Of a DNA stretch of 64,000 nt, positions 1 through 8,158 are shown piece by piece. Every line of letters begins with the position of its first letter. Position 1 is the stretch's first letter. The notes beneath the pieces were generated by a model. It was not told where the DNA came from. It worked only from the letters and a program-made list of their open reading frames with translations, and searched no databases. This stretch comes from Flavobacteriales bacterium. Lineage in GTDB: Bacteria > Bacteroidota > Bacteroidia > UBA10329. The stretch is from positions 124,001-188,000 of the forward strand of contig JACJZP010000004.1 of assembly GCA_020635535.1 (NCBI GenBank), given 5' to 3'. Position numbers and translations under genes: made by a program.

Positions 1-704
1 GTGCAATAATGGCACTGATCTTTGGCTATCTGGACATTTTCGATGGGGACTGGGTAAAAACCATTGCGCAGGTGAAAAGTCGATACCAGCATCCGAGAGA
101 CATCTGTAAACGATTGGAAACGCTGCATCCGGAACTTGACTTTCATATGAAAGGCCCAGAAATTTCCACAAAAGGCACTTCACACTTCAACGTGGTTGAT
201 AAATGGGGAAATGCGGTGAGCTACACCACTTCGCTGGGCGAAGGCAGCGGGTATTTCATCCCAGGTACAGACATGCAACTGAACAACATGATGGGCGAAT
301 CATTCCTGCTGCCTGATGGTTTTCATTCTTGGACGCCCGATGTTAGGCTCAATTCGATGATGACACCAACTATGGTGCTTGATGGTGATGGAAAGTTTAG
401 CTATGCAGGCGGTTCTGGCGGTGCAGGAAGAATTCCGTTCATGATTGCGCAGGTTGTAAAAGCCTTGTTTGATGAAAAGTTGAGTTTGGAGGAAGCCACG
501 CAGAAAGCGCGTATTCATGTACAAGAAGATGTGTTGCATTTTGAAAAAGGTGCTTTACTGAATGCGGATGGCTTCGAAAAAATCAAAGAATGGGATTACG
601 AATCGCTTTTCTTCGGTGGCGTTCATTCGGTTTTCCGTGGAAAAGACGGGCACTTAGAAGCTGCAGGAGATTCGCGGAGATATGGCGTATCAGAGGTTTT
701 CTGA
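1..704 (+). CDS. ggt: gamma-glutamyltransferase, C-terminal part (5' end outside window)
   Basis: Carboxy-terminal portion of a gamma-glutamyltranspeptidase (Ntn-hydrolase fold), which transfers or hydrolyses the gamma-glutamyl group of glutathione and related compounds, usually in the periplasm. The frame is open to base 1, so the gene starts upstream of the window. The autoprocessing/catalytic Thr is the first residue of TSHFNVVD (codon at 177-179). After it come the small-subunit landmarks NAVSYTTSLGEGSG, the NNMMGE segment and the GGSGGAGRIPFM oxyanion-type loop. About 175 residues follow the Thr, normal to slightly short for a small subunit. It converges on the GH13 gene, with stops one base apart. 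The family is clear; the physiological substrate is not. Confidence 0.9.
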   Translation, partial: AIMALIFGYLDIFDGDWVKTIAQVKSRYQHPRDICKRLETLHPELDFHMKGPEISTKGTSHFNVVDKWGNAVSYTTSLGEGSGYFIPGTDMQLNNMMGESFLLPDGFHSWTPDVRLNSMMTPTMVLDGDGKFSYAGGSGGAGRIPFMIAQVVKALFDEKLSLEEATQKARIHVQEDVLHFEKGALLNADGFEKIKEWDYESLFFGGVHSVFRGKDGHLEAAGDSRRYGVSEVF

Positions 705-2390
705 TCAGTTGATCTTCAAAATTCTTCCCTCAAATGGCTCAAGTTCTTCTTTCAATTCGGTACGCGAGGTTGAAAACAGAATCTTTCCTGAAACATCTTT
801 CAACTTGACCTGATTGCTGGAGAAATTCAACAACACAAGGAATTTCTCGCTTTCCAGTTCTCGATAAAATGCCAAGACTTTTGAGCTACAATGTTCATCA
901 TCTAAGGTGAGTTCTCCCTTTTCCAAAACCACATTTTCATTTCGGGTCTTGAGAAGCTGCTTGTAACAACTCAGTAAAGAGTTTGGGTCTTCAGACTCGG
1001 TCTTAACGTTCTTTTTACCGAAGTTTTCATTCACCGGCAACCAAGGTGTTCCTGACGTAAAACCTGCATTTTCCGTAGTGTCCCATTGCATTGGAGTTCT
1101 GCATTCATCACGGTTGAGCGACTGTCCTGTCCAATTGACCATGAACTGCGGAATGCTTTTGTACCGTTGCGCAAGCGGATCCAAACCTGTTTTGAGTGGT
1201 AGTGTTGGCTTCTCAATGCCAATTTCCTCTCCATAATAGGTGAACGGAATTCCGCGTACTGTAAACTGTAGCAATGCCATCAACTTGGCTTTCCGAACAT
1301 CGTTTCCTAACGGGGTAATGCTTCGTCTTCTATCGTGATTACTGAAAACGTAAGTTGGCACGAAAGGCATTGGAAAATTCTCCTCGAAATGTTCGATGGT
1401 CTTGCGCCACTTTTTGGCTTTGAAGGGCGTGGAAAGCGTTTGAAAAAGGAAGATGGTGTGCAATCCATTCTTGTCATCGTAAGAACAGAATTTCTTCGTG
1501 GTTTCCACATCTCCGAAAACCTCCCCGACCATGAACCGTTCTGGATTCTGGAATGAGTCCACGACAGCTCTGAGCTCCGTTGCAAAGCGGAAACTACCTT
1601 CTTGATTCACGTTGTATTTCATTTTCTGAAAGAAGCCATCAGGCGTTTCCTCAGACGGAATGATGCGCAAACTCGCTGGGTTGTTCTGAAATGAAGTGTC
1701 CTCATAAATGGAATTGAAAATGTCAAGCCGAAATCCGTCAACACCTTTGGAGAGCCAAAAGCGCGCCACGTCCAGCATAGCTTTTTTCACCTCAGGATTA
1801 CTGTAGTTGAGGTCTGGTTGAAACTCAAGAAATGATGCCCAATAGAACTGTTTTCTACCCTCATGCCAATGCCAACCACTGCCACCAATAGTAGCTTTCC
1901 AGTTGTTTGGTGGCTTCCGCCCATCCTTTCCTGTTCCGTCTTTCCACACATACCAATCAGCTTTTGGATTGTCTTTGCTTGAGGCCGATTCTTTGAACCA
2001 ACTATGCTCATCAGAAGTGTGATTCATCACCAGATCGAACACAACTTTCATGTCGCGTTTATGAATCTCATCGATCAGCTTCAGACACGTTTCCATGTCG
2101 CCATATTCTGGCGCAATGCTCCGATAATCGCTTATATCATAGCCGAAATCGCGCTGCGGACTTTTGAAGAAGGGCGATATCCATATGGTCTCGAAACCAA
2201 GTTCCTTTACGTGGTCAAGCTTCTGGATAATGCCGCTCAGATCGCCCAGACCATCACCATCGGTATCGTAAAATGAACGGGGGTATATTTGATAGACCGA
2301 GGTCGTTTTCCACCATCCAGCAGCATTCTGAGCAATGCCCGGTGAGCAACAACATGTAAGTGTCCACAAGACCGCGAATAGCCTATTCAT
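705..2390 (-). CDS. secreted GH13 alpha-glucosidase / oligo-1,6-glucosidase family
   Basis: Glycoside hydrolase family 13 enzyme of 561 aa acting on alpha-glucosides (maltose, isomaltose or related oligosaccharides). The first ~21 residues look like a signal peptide (hydrophobic LFAVLWTLT, then GIAQ-N), so it is probably periplasmic. The (beta/alpha)8 motifs are present: YQIYPRSF, the Ca-type loop DTDGDGLGD, DLVMNHTSDEH, nucleophile Asp223 in GFRLDIF, acid/base Glu290 in GEVFGD, and Asp354 in FSNHDRR. A short C-terminal beta domain follows. The QPDLNYSNPEV segment is typical of the oligo-1,6-glucosidase/trehalose-synthase-like subfamilies. The family is certain; exact linkage specificity cannot be assigned by eye. 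Confidence 0.9.
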   Translation of the reverse strand: MNRLFAVLWTLTCCCSPGIAQNAAGWWKTTSVYQIYPRSFYDTDGDGLGDLSGIIQKLDHVKELGFETIWISPFFKSPQRDFGYDISDYRSIAPEYGDMETCLKLIDEIHKRDMKVVFDLVMNHTSDEHSWFKESASSKDNPKADWYVWKDGTGKDGRKPPNNWKATIGGSGWHWHEGRKQFYWASFLEFQPDLNYSNPEVKKAMLDVARFWLSKGVDGFRLDIFNSIYEDTSFQNNPASLRIIPSEETPDGFFQKMKYNVNQEGSFRFATELRAVVDSFQNPERFMVGEVFGDVETTKKFCSYDDKNGLHTIFLFQTLSTPFKAKKWRKTIEHFEENFPMPFVPTYVFSNHDRRRSITPLGNDVRKAKLMALLQFTVRGIPFTYYGEEIGIEKPTLPLKTGLDPLAQRYKSIPQFMVNWTGQSLNRDECRTPMQWDTTENAGFTSGTPWLPVNENFGKKNVKTESEDPNSLLSCYKQLLKTRNENVVLEKGELTLDDEHCSSKVLAFYRELESEKFLVLLNFSSNQVKLKDVSGKILFSTSRTELKEELEPFEGRILKIN

Positions 2391-2404
2391 TCATTGCAAG
2401 AAAC

Positions 2405-2431
2405 AAAAAAGCCTGACCAGTATGGTCAGGC
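2405..2431 (-). terminator. Rho-independent terminator of the tmRNA
   Basis: On the minus strand a 9-bp perfect stem GCCTGACCA / TGGTCAGGC with a 3-nt loop is followed directly by six T. It lies 11 bases past the mature tmRNA 3' end. Confidence 0.9.
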
Positions 2432-2441
2432 AGTTTGTAAG

Positions 2442-2802
2442 TGGAGCCGGAGGGATTCGAACCCTCGTCCAAACAACAGACCTGTGGGCCTTCTACATGC
2501 TTATTCTCAACTTGATTGTCGGGACCGGTCCGGCAAGAGACGACCTAACTGATCCTTATCCTCTGAGATTTTCGTCCGTGGGCCGAGAAAACCCTTGGCT
2601 TATTCCTACCTGATGATGCCTCATTTACCGCACTGTAGGACGCTGTTGCGGCAGAGACAGCTACTGCGTAATTCTAAATTAGGCAGCTAGCGCGAAGTTA
2701 GATTCGCCTATTATTGTTCGGAACGTTTGATTACGGATGATCATTCCAACACCCGACATGCTTACCTCACCGACCTTGCTGCTGTCAAAACCTGTCGGCC
2801 CC
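2442..2802 (-). ncRNA. ssrA: transfer-messenger RNA (tmRNA)
   Basis: tmRNA of about 361 nt, which rescues stalled ribosomes and tags the nascent chain for proteolysis. The 5' end GGGGCCG pairs with the 3' CGGCTCC to form a 7-bp acceptor stem with one G-U pair. The discriminator is A and no CCA is encoded. The T-arm reads GGGTTCGAATCCC, and the 5' part has the usual GACAGGTTTTGACAG-type D-loop analogue. The resume codon is GGC at 2706-2708, and the encoded tag is GESNFALAA ending in TAA at 2679-2681. It has its own TTG/TAnnTTTG promoter and a terminator. The tag type is that of Bacteroidota. Confidence 0.96.
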
Positions 2803-2821
2803 AGAAATAAAGAACGGACCA

Positions 2822-2848
2822 CAAAAGTAGCCATTCCCTTCTCGACAA
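2822..2848 (-). promoter_or_regulatory. promoter of tmRNA (TTG-16-TACTTTTG)
   Basis: Minus strand TTG at 2846-2848, 16-bp spacer, then TACTTTTG at 2822-2829. This matches the Bacteroidota sigma-A -7 consensus TAnnTTTG. Expected transcription start is about 10 nt before the mature tmRNA 5' end. Confidence 0.7.
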
Positions 2849-2887
2849 GAATGCTGCCAACCATTTACGATATGCTATTTTGGCAGC

Positions 2888-4090
2888 ATGAAATTCGGCA
2901 TCATCAGAGAAGGCAAGACGCCACCAGACAAACGAACACCATTCATTCCCTCGCATTGCGAAACGCTTTTGGGTTCTTATCCAGAACTGAAAGTCAACGT
3001 TCAGAAAAGTCCAATACGATGCTTTGAAGATGAAATGTACGCCATAGCTGGTGCAAGCCTTGTGGATGATGTTAGCGATTGCGATGTCATTTTTGGGGTG
3101 AAGGAAGTTCCTTACGACATGTTGGCCGAAGGAAAAACCATGCTTTTCTTCTCGCATACGATCAAAAAACAACCATACAACCGAACGCTTCTTCAGGAAA
3201 TACTGAAAAAGAAAATCCGCCTTATCGATTACGAAACCCTCACCTACTCCAATGGTGTTCGGGTTCTGGGTTTCGGTCGCTATGCGGGAATTGTTGGCGC
3301 CTATAACGCTCTCATTGCATACGGAAGGCGAAACGGCACATTCGATATGAAACCCGCTTACCAATGCGAGGATATGAAGGAAATGGGTTGTGAGTTGCAG
3401 AAAGTGCAACTCGGTAATGCCAAGATCATCATTTCGGGTGGCGGCAAAGTGGCCAACGGGGCCAAGGAAACTCTTAACCAAGCTGGAATTCGCCAAGTAT
3501 CCATTTCGGAGTTTTTGAATGAGGAATTCAATGAACCTGTTTACTGCAATGCTGATATTCTCGATTACCACGAAACGGATGGAAAACCACCCAAGGATTT
3601 TGCCGAATTCGTAAAGGATAGCACTGGTTGGGAAAACACGTTCGTCAAGTTTCTGAAAGTGGCGGACATCTTCATTTCCGCCCATTTCTGGGACAACAAG
3701 AGCGCCCATTTCTTTACCGAAGAAGACGTGAAGCGAGATGATTTCAAAACGCGTGTAATAGCTGATATTACTTGCGATATAAAAGGTTCTGTGCCTACTA
3801 CGCTCCGTCCTTCAACTATTGAAAATCCGATTTACGGTTACGATCGTTTTTCTGGAGAAGAAGCTGAACCCTATGCAGAGGAAAGCCTCACCATAATGGC
3901 GGTAGACAACCTTCCGTGCGAGGTTCCGAAGGATGCATCGTCAGGTTTTGGCCAAGACCTCATAGACAAAGTTGTTCCGTTGTTTTTCGGGCAAGACCCT
4001 GAGAAAATTCTGGAGCGCGCTACAATTGCGCAGAATGGAAAGCTGACCGAACGGTTCAGCTATTTGCAGGATTACGTGGATGGGGAGTAA
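2888..4090 (+). CDS. AlaDh/PNT-family dehydrogenase (saccharopine dehydrogenase-like)
   Basis: 400-aa NAD(P)-dependent dehydrogenase of the alanine dehydrogenase / PNT superfamily. The N-terminal domain begins MKFGIIREGKTPPDKRTPF, which is typical of this family, and continues with FGVKEVP and FFSHTIKKQPYN. A Rossmann nucleotide-binding segment IIISGGGKVANGA lies near residues 178-190. The first half resembles both Bacteroidota alanine dehydrogenase-like proteins and lysine-forming saccharopine dehydrogenase (LYS1), including the DYETLT...GFGRYAGIVGAYNA stretch. It therefore probably handles an amino acid such as alanine, or saccharopine. It is monocistronic, divergent from tmRNA, and converges on rpe across a dispersed repeat. 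Substrate is undecided. Confidence 0.75.
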   Translation: MKFGIIREGKTPPDKRTPFIPSHCETLLGSYPELKVNVQKSPIRCFEDEMYAIAGASLVDDVSDCDVIFGVKEVPYDMLAEGKTMLFFSHTIKKQPYNRTLLQEILKKKIRLIDYETLTYSNGVRVLGFGRYAGIVGAYNALIAYGRRNGTFDMKPAYQCEDMKEMGCELQKVQLGNAKIIISGGGKVANGAKETLNQAGIRQVSISEFLNEEFNEPVYCNADILDYHETDGKPPKDFAEFVKDSTGWENTFVKFLKVADIFISAHFWDNKSAHFFTEEDVKRDDFKTRVIADITCDIKGSVPTTLRPSTIENPIYGYDRFSGEEAEPYAEESLTIMAVDNLPCEVPKDASSGFGQDLIDKVVPLFFGQDPEKILERATIAQNGKLTERFSYLQDYVDGE

Positions 4091-4096
4091 TTCCAT

Positions 4097-4169
4097 GTCA
4101 TTCCGAGTGAGGAACGAGCCTCAGAACCTAAATGAATCTTGTAGATCTCTCCACTTCGGTCGAAATGAC
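4097..4169. repeat. dispersed palindromic repeat (GTCATTYCGA family)
   Basis: 73-bp element between the convergent stops at 4090 and 4181. The left end GTCATTCCGAGTGAGG is an imperfect inverted copy of the right end CCACTTCGGTCGAAATGAC. The right-hand sequence (AGATCT...CTTCGGTCGAAATGAC) matches a repeat type I recognise as scattered in intergenic regions of many Bacteroidota genomes; that recognition is from memory. It could fold into a hairpin in both transcripts. Confidence 0.65.
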
Positions 4170-4180
4170 GAACCGTTGAG

Positions 4181-4828
4181 TTAAGCTCTCTTCAAACCTG
4201 AAATAACAGCTGCTGGATCCGCAGCCTTGAACACAGAATTTCCAGCAACCAACGCGTCTACCCCTGCATTAACCAACTTTGGTGCATTCTCCAAATTGAC
4301 ACCTCCATCCACTTCAATAATGAGGTTAGGATTCAGTTCATTGGCCATTTCGCGAAGCTTTCGAACCTTCTCATAGGTTCGTTCAATGAACTTCTGCCCA
4401 CCAAAACCCGGATTAACAGACATTATTAGCACCAGATCGACATCAGCAAGTATATCTTCAAGCAACGAGACTGAAGTGTGAGGATTGAGTGAAACACCAG
4501 CCTTCATTCCCAATTCCTTTATCGCTGCAACTGTTCGGTGCAAATGATTGCATGCTTCATAATGAACCGTTAGAATATCAGCTCCAAGGTCTTTGAAATA
4601 CTCAAGGTAACGGTCTGGATCTATGATCATCAAATGCACATCAAACGGCTTTTCACATAGCTTCTTAAGCGGTTTCATCACCGGCTCACCAAATGATATG
4701 TTCGGAACGAAAACGCCATCCATCACATCCACATGAAGCCAATCGGCCTCGCTACGGTTTATCATTTCAATTTCCTCACCCAAACGGGTAAAGTCTGCGG
4801 CTAAAAGGGATGGTGCTACAATGGGCAT
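4181..4828 (-). CDS. rpe: ribulose-phosphate 3-epimerase
   Basis: Interconverts ribulose 5-phosphate and xylulose 5-phosphate in the pentose phosphate pathway; cytosolic TIM barrel of 215 aa. Diagnostic motifs are APSLLAADF at the N terminus, WLHVDVMDGVFVPN, DVHLMI, MSVNPGFGGQ, and IEVDGGV followed by AGNSVFKA at the phosphate-binding end. I chose ATG at 4828 (MPIVAPS) over an in-frame TTG two codons upstream because family proteins begin there. The ATG lies 2 nt after the stop of the upstream DUF5615 gene, so it is probably cotranscribed with the DUF433/DUF5615 pair, an unusual partner set. Confidence 0.95.
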   Translation of the reverse strand: MPIVAPSLLAADFTRLGEEIEMINRSEADWLHVDVMDGVFVPNISFGEPVMKPLKKLCEKPFDVHLMIIDPDRYLEYFKDLGADILTVHYEACNHLHRTVAAIKELGMKAGVSLNPHTSVSLLEDILADVDLVLIMSVNPGFGGQKFIERTYEKVRKLREMANELNPNLIIEVDGGVNLENAPKLVNAGVDALVAGNSVFKAADPAAVISGLKRA

Positions 4829-4830
4829 GG

Positions 4831-5178
4831 TCAAAGTCTTATCAAGCGTGTTTTTGCGGGTGTAATAGTAATAAAGAAGTTGTCTTCGCTCGGGTAATAC
4901 TTCTCAAGAACAACTAGAAGGTTCTTCTTTATCTGCTCCGTTTCGGCCTTGGAATAGCGCAGGAAAACTACCGCCACACCTGAAAAACCATGAGCGAAAA
5001 CGAGTTCACCGAAATCCTTATCCTCCGTTAGAAGGACTCCCTTGTTTTCTTTAACTACTTCAATGACCTCAAGATCAGAAATACCTGAATGTTCAACCCT
5101 GATGGATAGAATGTCGAAACCTTTTTCAGTCAGAAAATCGATGAGATGCTGATCGATATTCTCATCGGCAATGATCAC
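4831..5178 (-). CDS. DUF5615 PIN-like protein (putative toxin)
   Basis: 115-aa protein of the DUF5615 (Mut7-C-like PIN) family. It has the conserved early acidic motif ADENI near residue 4, the central LLTEDKDFGEL acidic motif, and a C-terminal PAKTRLIRL strand. PIN folds are metal-dependent RNases, and this family is usually the toxin partner of DUF433 proteins. Translation starts at GTG 5176-5178, which overlaps the stop of the DUF433 gene (GTGA), as expected for translational coupling. RNase activity is inferred from fold and context only. Confidence 0.8.
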   Translation of the reverse strand: MIIADENIDQHLIDFLTEKGFDILSIRVEHSGISDLEVIEVVKENKGVLLTEDKDFGELVFAHGFSGVAVVFLRYSKAETEQIKKNLLVVLEKYYPSEDNFFITITPAKTRLIRL

Positions 5179-5402
5179 GCAGCCTCAATGATGTCTTCAT
5201 TTGCAATCATATCGGCTGCATAACTGAATGCTGCCAAAACCTGTTTTTCGTTCAGATTAGGATAGCTTTCCAAAAGTTCGGCCATGCTGAATCCATCTGC
5301 CAATTTCCGCATGATGAGCTCAACCGTGATGCGAGTTCCTTTAATCACTGGCTTGCCCAACATCACCTTCGGATTGCGTTCTATGTAAACCTGTTTAGAC
5401 AT
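5175..5402 (-). CDS. DUF433 domain protein (putative antitoxin)
   Basis: 75-aa DUF433 protein. The family signature GKPVIKGTRITVELIM occupies residues ~16-31, followed by a winged-helix-like part with LLESYPNLNEKQVLAAFSYA. DUF433 proteins are small DNA-binding antitoxin-like proteins (VapB45-like) commonly paired with DUF5615 or PIN proteins, as here by a GTGA overlap. A TATCTTTG element (5422-5429) lies 20 bases upstream of the ATG and would allow autoregulation of the three-gene unit that ends with rpe. Confidence 0.82.
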   Translation of the reverse strand: MSKQVYIERNPKVMLGKPVIKGTRITVELIMRKLADGFSMAELLESYPNLNEKQVLAAFSYAADMIANEDIIEAA

Positions 5403-5421
5403 CTTATCGAGCTAACTAACC

Positions 5422-5429
5422 CAAAGATA
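5422..5429 (-). promoter_or_regulatory. -7 element TATCTTTG of the DUF433-DUF5615-rpe unit
   Basis: Exact match to TAnnTTTG on the minus strand, 20 bases upstream of the DUF433 ATG. No convincing TTG box was seen at the right distance. Confidence 0.55.
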
Positions 5430-5464
5430 CACTTATTGTTGCCGAGATCATTTGATGAAAAGAA

Positions 5465-5492
5465 CAAAAAAGCCCCGCAATTGCGGGGCTTT
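5465..5492 (-). terminator. terminator after pnp
   Basis: Perfect palindromic stem AGCCCCGCAATTGCGGGGCT (5471-5490), followed on the minus strand by a T-run. It starts 4 bases past the pnp stop. Confidence 0.9.
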
Positions 5493-5496
5493 CAGT

Positions 5497-7635
5497 TTAG
5501 TTATTGCTTGGCTCTTCCTTTCGCTCTGGCTTCGGAAGCAACACCTTTCGGGATAGTTTCAGTTTGCCTGTCTTCTCATCGATGGCAATCAGTTTCACAT
5601 CAACCATATCGCCTTCTTTAAGTGCATCTTCCACTTTCTCCAAACGCTTCCACTCTATTTCTGAGATGTGAAGCAGTCCGTCTTTCCCTGGCATGATCTC
5701 AACGAATGCTCCGAAAGGTTGGATATTCTTCACCTTTCCTTTGTAAACCTCGCCAACCTCTGGAACCGCTGTAATGCCTTTGATTCTTGCAACAGCCGCA
5801 TCGATAGATGGCTTATCGTTTGCCATGATCTGGATGTGTCCCTTACCGTCAATCTCCTCGATGTTGATTGTTGTGTTGGTCACTTCCTGCATTTCTTGGA
5901 TGATCTTACCACCAGGTCCGATGACTGCACCGATCATGTCTTTCGGGATGACCATGGCCACAATACGTGGAGCGTGATCTTTAAGATCTGGCTTAGCAGC
6001 AGCAATGGTCTTGTTCATCTCGTTCAAGATGTGCGCACGACCTTCCTTGGCTTGGTTCAAGGCCTCAGCAAGAACTTCGTAAGGAAGTCCATCCACTTTC
6101 ATATCCATCTGAACAGCCGTGATACCATCCTTGGTACCAGCCACTTTGAAGTCCATATCTCCTAGGAAATCCTCGTCTCCAAGTATGTCTGAAAGGATGG
6201 CGTATTTGCCTTCGTCATAGATCAATCCCATGGCGATACCTGAAACACCGCTTTTGATCGGAACACCAGCATCCATCAGCGCCAACGAACCTGCACAAAC
6301 TGTTGCCATTGAAGACGAACCGTTCGATTCAAGAATCTCTGAAACCACACGTGTTGTGTAAGGGAAATCTTTCGGAAGTGCTTTTTTCAACGCACGCTCT
6401 GCCAAGTTTCCATGACCGATCTCTCTACGTCCAACACCTCTCAAGAACTTCGCTTCTCCTGTTGAGAACGGAGGGAAATTGTAATGCAAGTAGAAGTTAT
6501 CAAAACCTTCGTGCGTTACGCTATCCACTCGTTGCTCATCCAATTTACCACCAAGAGTAACTGTGGTCAATGATTGAGTTTCTCCACGTGTGAAGATGGA
6601 AGAACCATGAGCCGATGGGATGTAATCGATCTCTGTCCAAATCGGACGGATATCAGTTGTTTTTCTACCATCCAAACGAACTCTTTCGTTCAAAACGCAA
6701 TCACGTACAGCGCGCTTTTGTGCATACTTGAAGTAACCACCCAACAATGGAAGAAGAGTTTCCTTCTCCTCATCAGAAAGGGTAGCAACGAATTTCTCTT
6801 TGATCTCGCTTAACGCAGCAGAACGCTCCTGTTTTGCAGAGCCTGACTTCGCCATTTCATACACCAATGGGTAGCAGAAATCGAAAACTTTTTTCTTGAA
6901 AGCCTCATCGTTGGTCTCGTGATTGTACTCACGCTTCACCTTCGACTTTTCAACTTTTGCAGCAAGATCAAGCTGTGCTTGAATCTGCTTCTTGATCGCC
7001 TCGTGTCCAATACGGATGGCTTCCAACATCTGCTCTTCTGAGCATTCGTTCATTTCGCCCTCAACCATGTTGATGTCAGTTGCTGTACCAGCAATGATCA
7101 TGTCCATGTCGGCACCAGCAAGCTGCGCTTTGGATGGGTTTACAACGAACTTTCCTTCAATCAAAGCCACACGTACTTCTGAGATCGGTCCACCGAATGG
7201 AATGTCAGAAACTGCCAACGCAGCACTTGCAGCGAAACCAGCCAATGAATCAGGCATGATGTTCTCATCGTGCGAGATCAGTTGGATGATCATCTGTGTT
7301 TCTGAATGATAATCTGATGGGAACATCGGACGAAGAGCACGGTCAACCAAGCGGCTAACCAAGATCTCTGCGTTTGATGGACGCGCTTCTCTTTTAAAGA
7401 ATCCGCCCGGGAATTTACCTGCAGCGGCATATTTCTCAAGATAATCTACCGATAGCGGCAGAAAATCTGTTCCTTCTCTTGCATCAATTGCCGATACCAC
7501 GGTTGCCATCAACATGCAGTTTCCTGCACGCAGAATCACCGCACCATCAGCCTGTTTGGCCAATTTGCCTGTTTCAATGGTAATGGTTACGCCATTACCT
7601 ACATCTACTGTTTGTTTAATTGCTTCTGGAATCAT
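5497..7635 (-). CDS. pnp: polynucleotide phosphorylase
   Basis: 712-aa PNPase, the 3'-5' phosphorolytic exoribonuclease that degrades mRNA and acts in RNA quality control; cytosolic trimer. It has two RNase PH domains (N-terminal with GTDFLPLSVDY and FKREARPS; second with GETQSLTTVTLGG, NFPPFSTGE, RREIGHGNLAERAL and the active-site DFKVAGT segment). A KH domain follows (VIGPGGKIIQEMQE, ~residue 560) and then an S1 domain (GKVKNIQPFGAFVEI ... KDGLLHISEIEW, ~625-700). Length and order are normal. It lies downstream of rpsO, the classical arrangement, although an rpsO terminator separates them. Confidence 0.98.
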   Translation of the reverse strand: MIPEAIKQTVDVGNGVTITIETGKLAKQADGAVILRAGNCMLMATVVSAIDAREGTDFLPLSVDYLEKYAAAGKFPGGFFKREARPSNAEILVSRLVDRALRPMFPSDYHSETQMIIQLISHDENIMPDSLAGFAASAALAVSDIPFGGPISEVRVALIEGKFVVNPSKAQLAGADMDMIIAGTATDINMVEGEMNECSEEQMLEAIRIGHEAIKKQIQAQLDLAAKVEKSKVKREYNHETNDEAFKKKVFDFCYPLVYEMAKSGSAKQERSAALSEIKEKFVATLSDEEKETLLPLLGGYFKYAQKRAVRDCVLNERVRLDGRKTTDIRPIWTEIDYIPSAHGSSIFTRGETQSLTTVTLGGKLDEQRVDSVTHEGFDNFYLHYNFPPFSTGEAKFLRGVGRREIGHGNLAERALKKALPKDFPYTTRVVSEILESNGSSSMATVCAGSLALMDAGVPIKSGVSGIAMGLIYDEGKYAILSDILGDEDFLGDMDFKVAGTKDGITAVQMDMKVDGLPYEVLAEALNQAKEGRAHILNEMNKTIAAAKPDLKDHAPRIVAMVIPKDMIGAVIGPGGKIIQEMQEVTNTTINIEEIDGKGHIQIMANDKPSIDAAVARIKGITAVPEVGEVYKGKVKNIQPFGAFVEIMPGKDGLLHISEIEWKRLEKVEDALKEGDMVDVKLIAIDEKTGKLKLSRKVLLPKPERKEEPSNN

Positions 7636-7724
7636 CTTTTCCTCTTTTTACTTCTTATTTATTCTTCTTTCTTTCTTGTTTACATACGAATGAACGGTTC
7701 ACAGAACCAAACCTCCAAATACGC

Positions 7725-7751
7725 GAAAAGGCAATCCGAAATTGCCTTTTC
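7725..7751 (-). terminator. terminator/attenuator between rpsO and pnp
   Basis: Hairpin GAAAAGGCAAT / ATTGCCTTTTC with a short loop, 26 bases past the rpsO stop. On the minus strand the stem ends in TTTTC rather than a clean T-tract, so it may be leaky and let transcription pass into pnp. Confidence 0.65.
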
Positions 7752-7776
7752 ACTTATTAGAACGTTTTCAATACGA

Positions 7777-8046
7777 TTATTTTCTGAGGTTCAACTCCTT
7801 GATAAGGGCACGATACTTCTCAATGTCTTTGCCCTTAAGGTAGTCGAGTAAGCTCCTTCTCTTACCAACAAGGTTGAGAAGCGCTCGCTGTGTACCGTAA
7901 TCTTTACGGTTCTTTTTCAGGTGCTCTGTAAGGTGGTTGATGCGAAGAGTGAACAACGCAATCTGTCCTTCCGTGCTACCAGTATTCACCTCAGCACCAC
8001 CGTGCTTTTTGAATATCTCCTTTTTTACGTCTGATGTCAAATACAT
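7777..8046 (-). CDS. rpsO: 30S ribosomal protein S15
   Basis: 89-aa S15, which binds the 16S rRNA central domain and nucleates the small-subunit platform. Motifs visible: TGSTEGQIALFTLRINHLTEHLKKN followed by DYGTQRALLNLVGKRRSLLDYLK (both read as continuous family signatures). Length is that of the family. It has its own TTG-18-TATCTTTG promoter and precedes pnp. Confidence 0.98.
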   Translation of the reverse strand: MYLTSDVKKEIFKKHGGAEVNTGSTEGQIALFTLRINHLTEHLKKNRKDYGTQRALLNLVGKRRSLLDYLKGKDIEKYRALIKELNLRK

Positions 8047-8082
8047 CTGCTTACTTATTATATCCTCTTAAAAAACGAGCGG

Positions 8083-8111
8083 CAAAGATAGAAAATGGTT
8101 TTGTTTTACAA
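8083..8111 (-). promoter_or_regulatory. promoter of rpsO (TTG-18-TATCTTTG)
   Basis: Minus strand TTG at 8109-8111 and TATCTTTG at 8083-8090, spacer 18. Matches the Bacteroidota consensus and lies ~36 bases upstream of the rpsO ATG. Confidence 0.75.
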
Positions 8112-8158
8112 CTCACTCATTTTCAACTTTTTTCTGACCCTCAAAACAACTGGTCTGA

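Noticed and set aside
2442..2520. Possible ordinary tRNA (GGTTCGAATCC T-arm)
   Set aside because: No anticodon arm; the acceptor partner lies 350 bases away and the whole folds as tmRNA.
2335..2613. 92-codon plus-strand frame
   Set aside because: Overlaps the tmRNA 3' half and its terminator; the peptide is a translation of the T-arm region, a classic spurious call.
2679..2864. 61-codon minus-strand frame ending in the tag peptide
   Set aside because: Not a protein gene; only its last nine codons are used, as the tmRNA tag.
2762..3709. 315-codon open frame on the minus strand overlapping the AlaDh/PNT gene
   Set aside because: Antisense shadow of a well-supported dehydrogenase gene; the protein has no family pattern and its end runs into the tmRNA.
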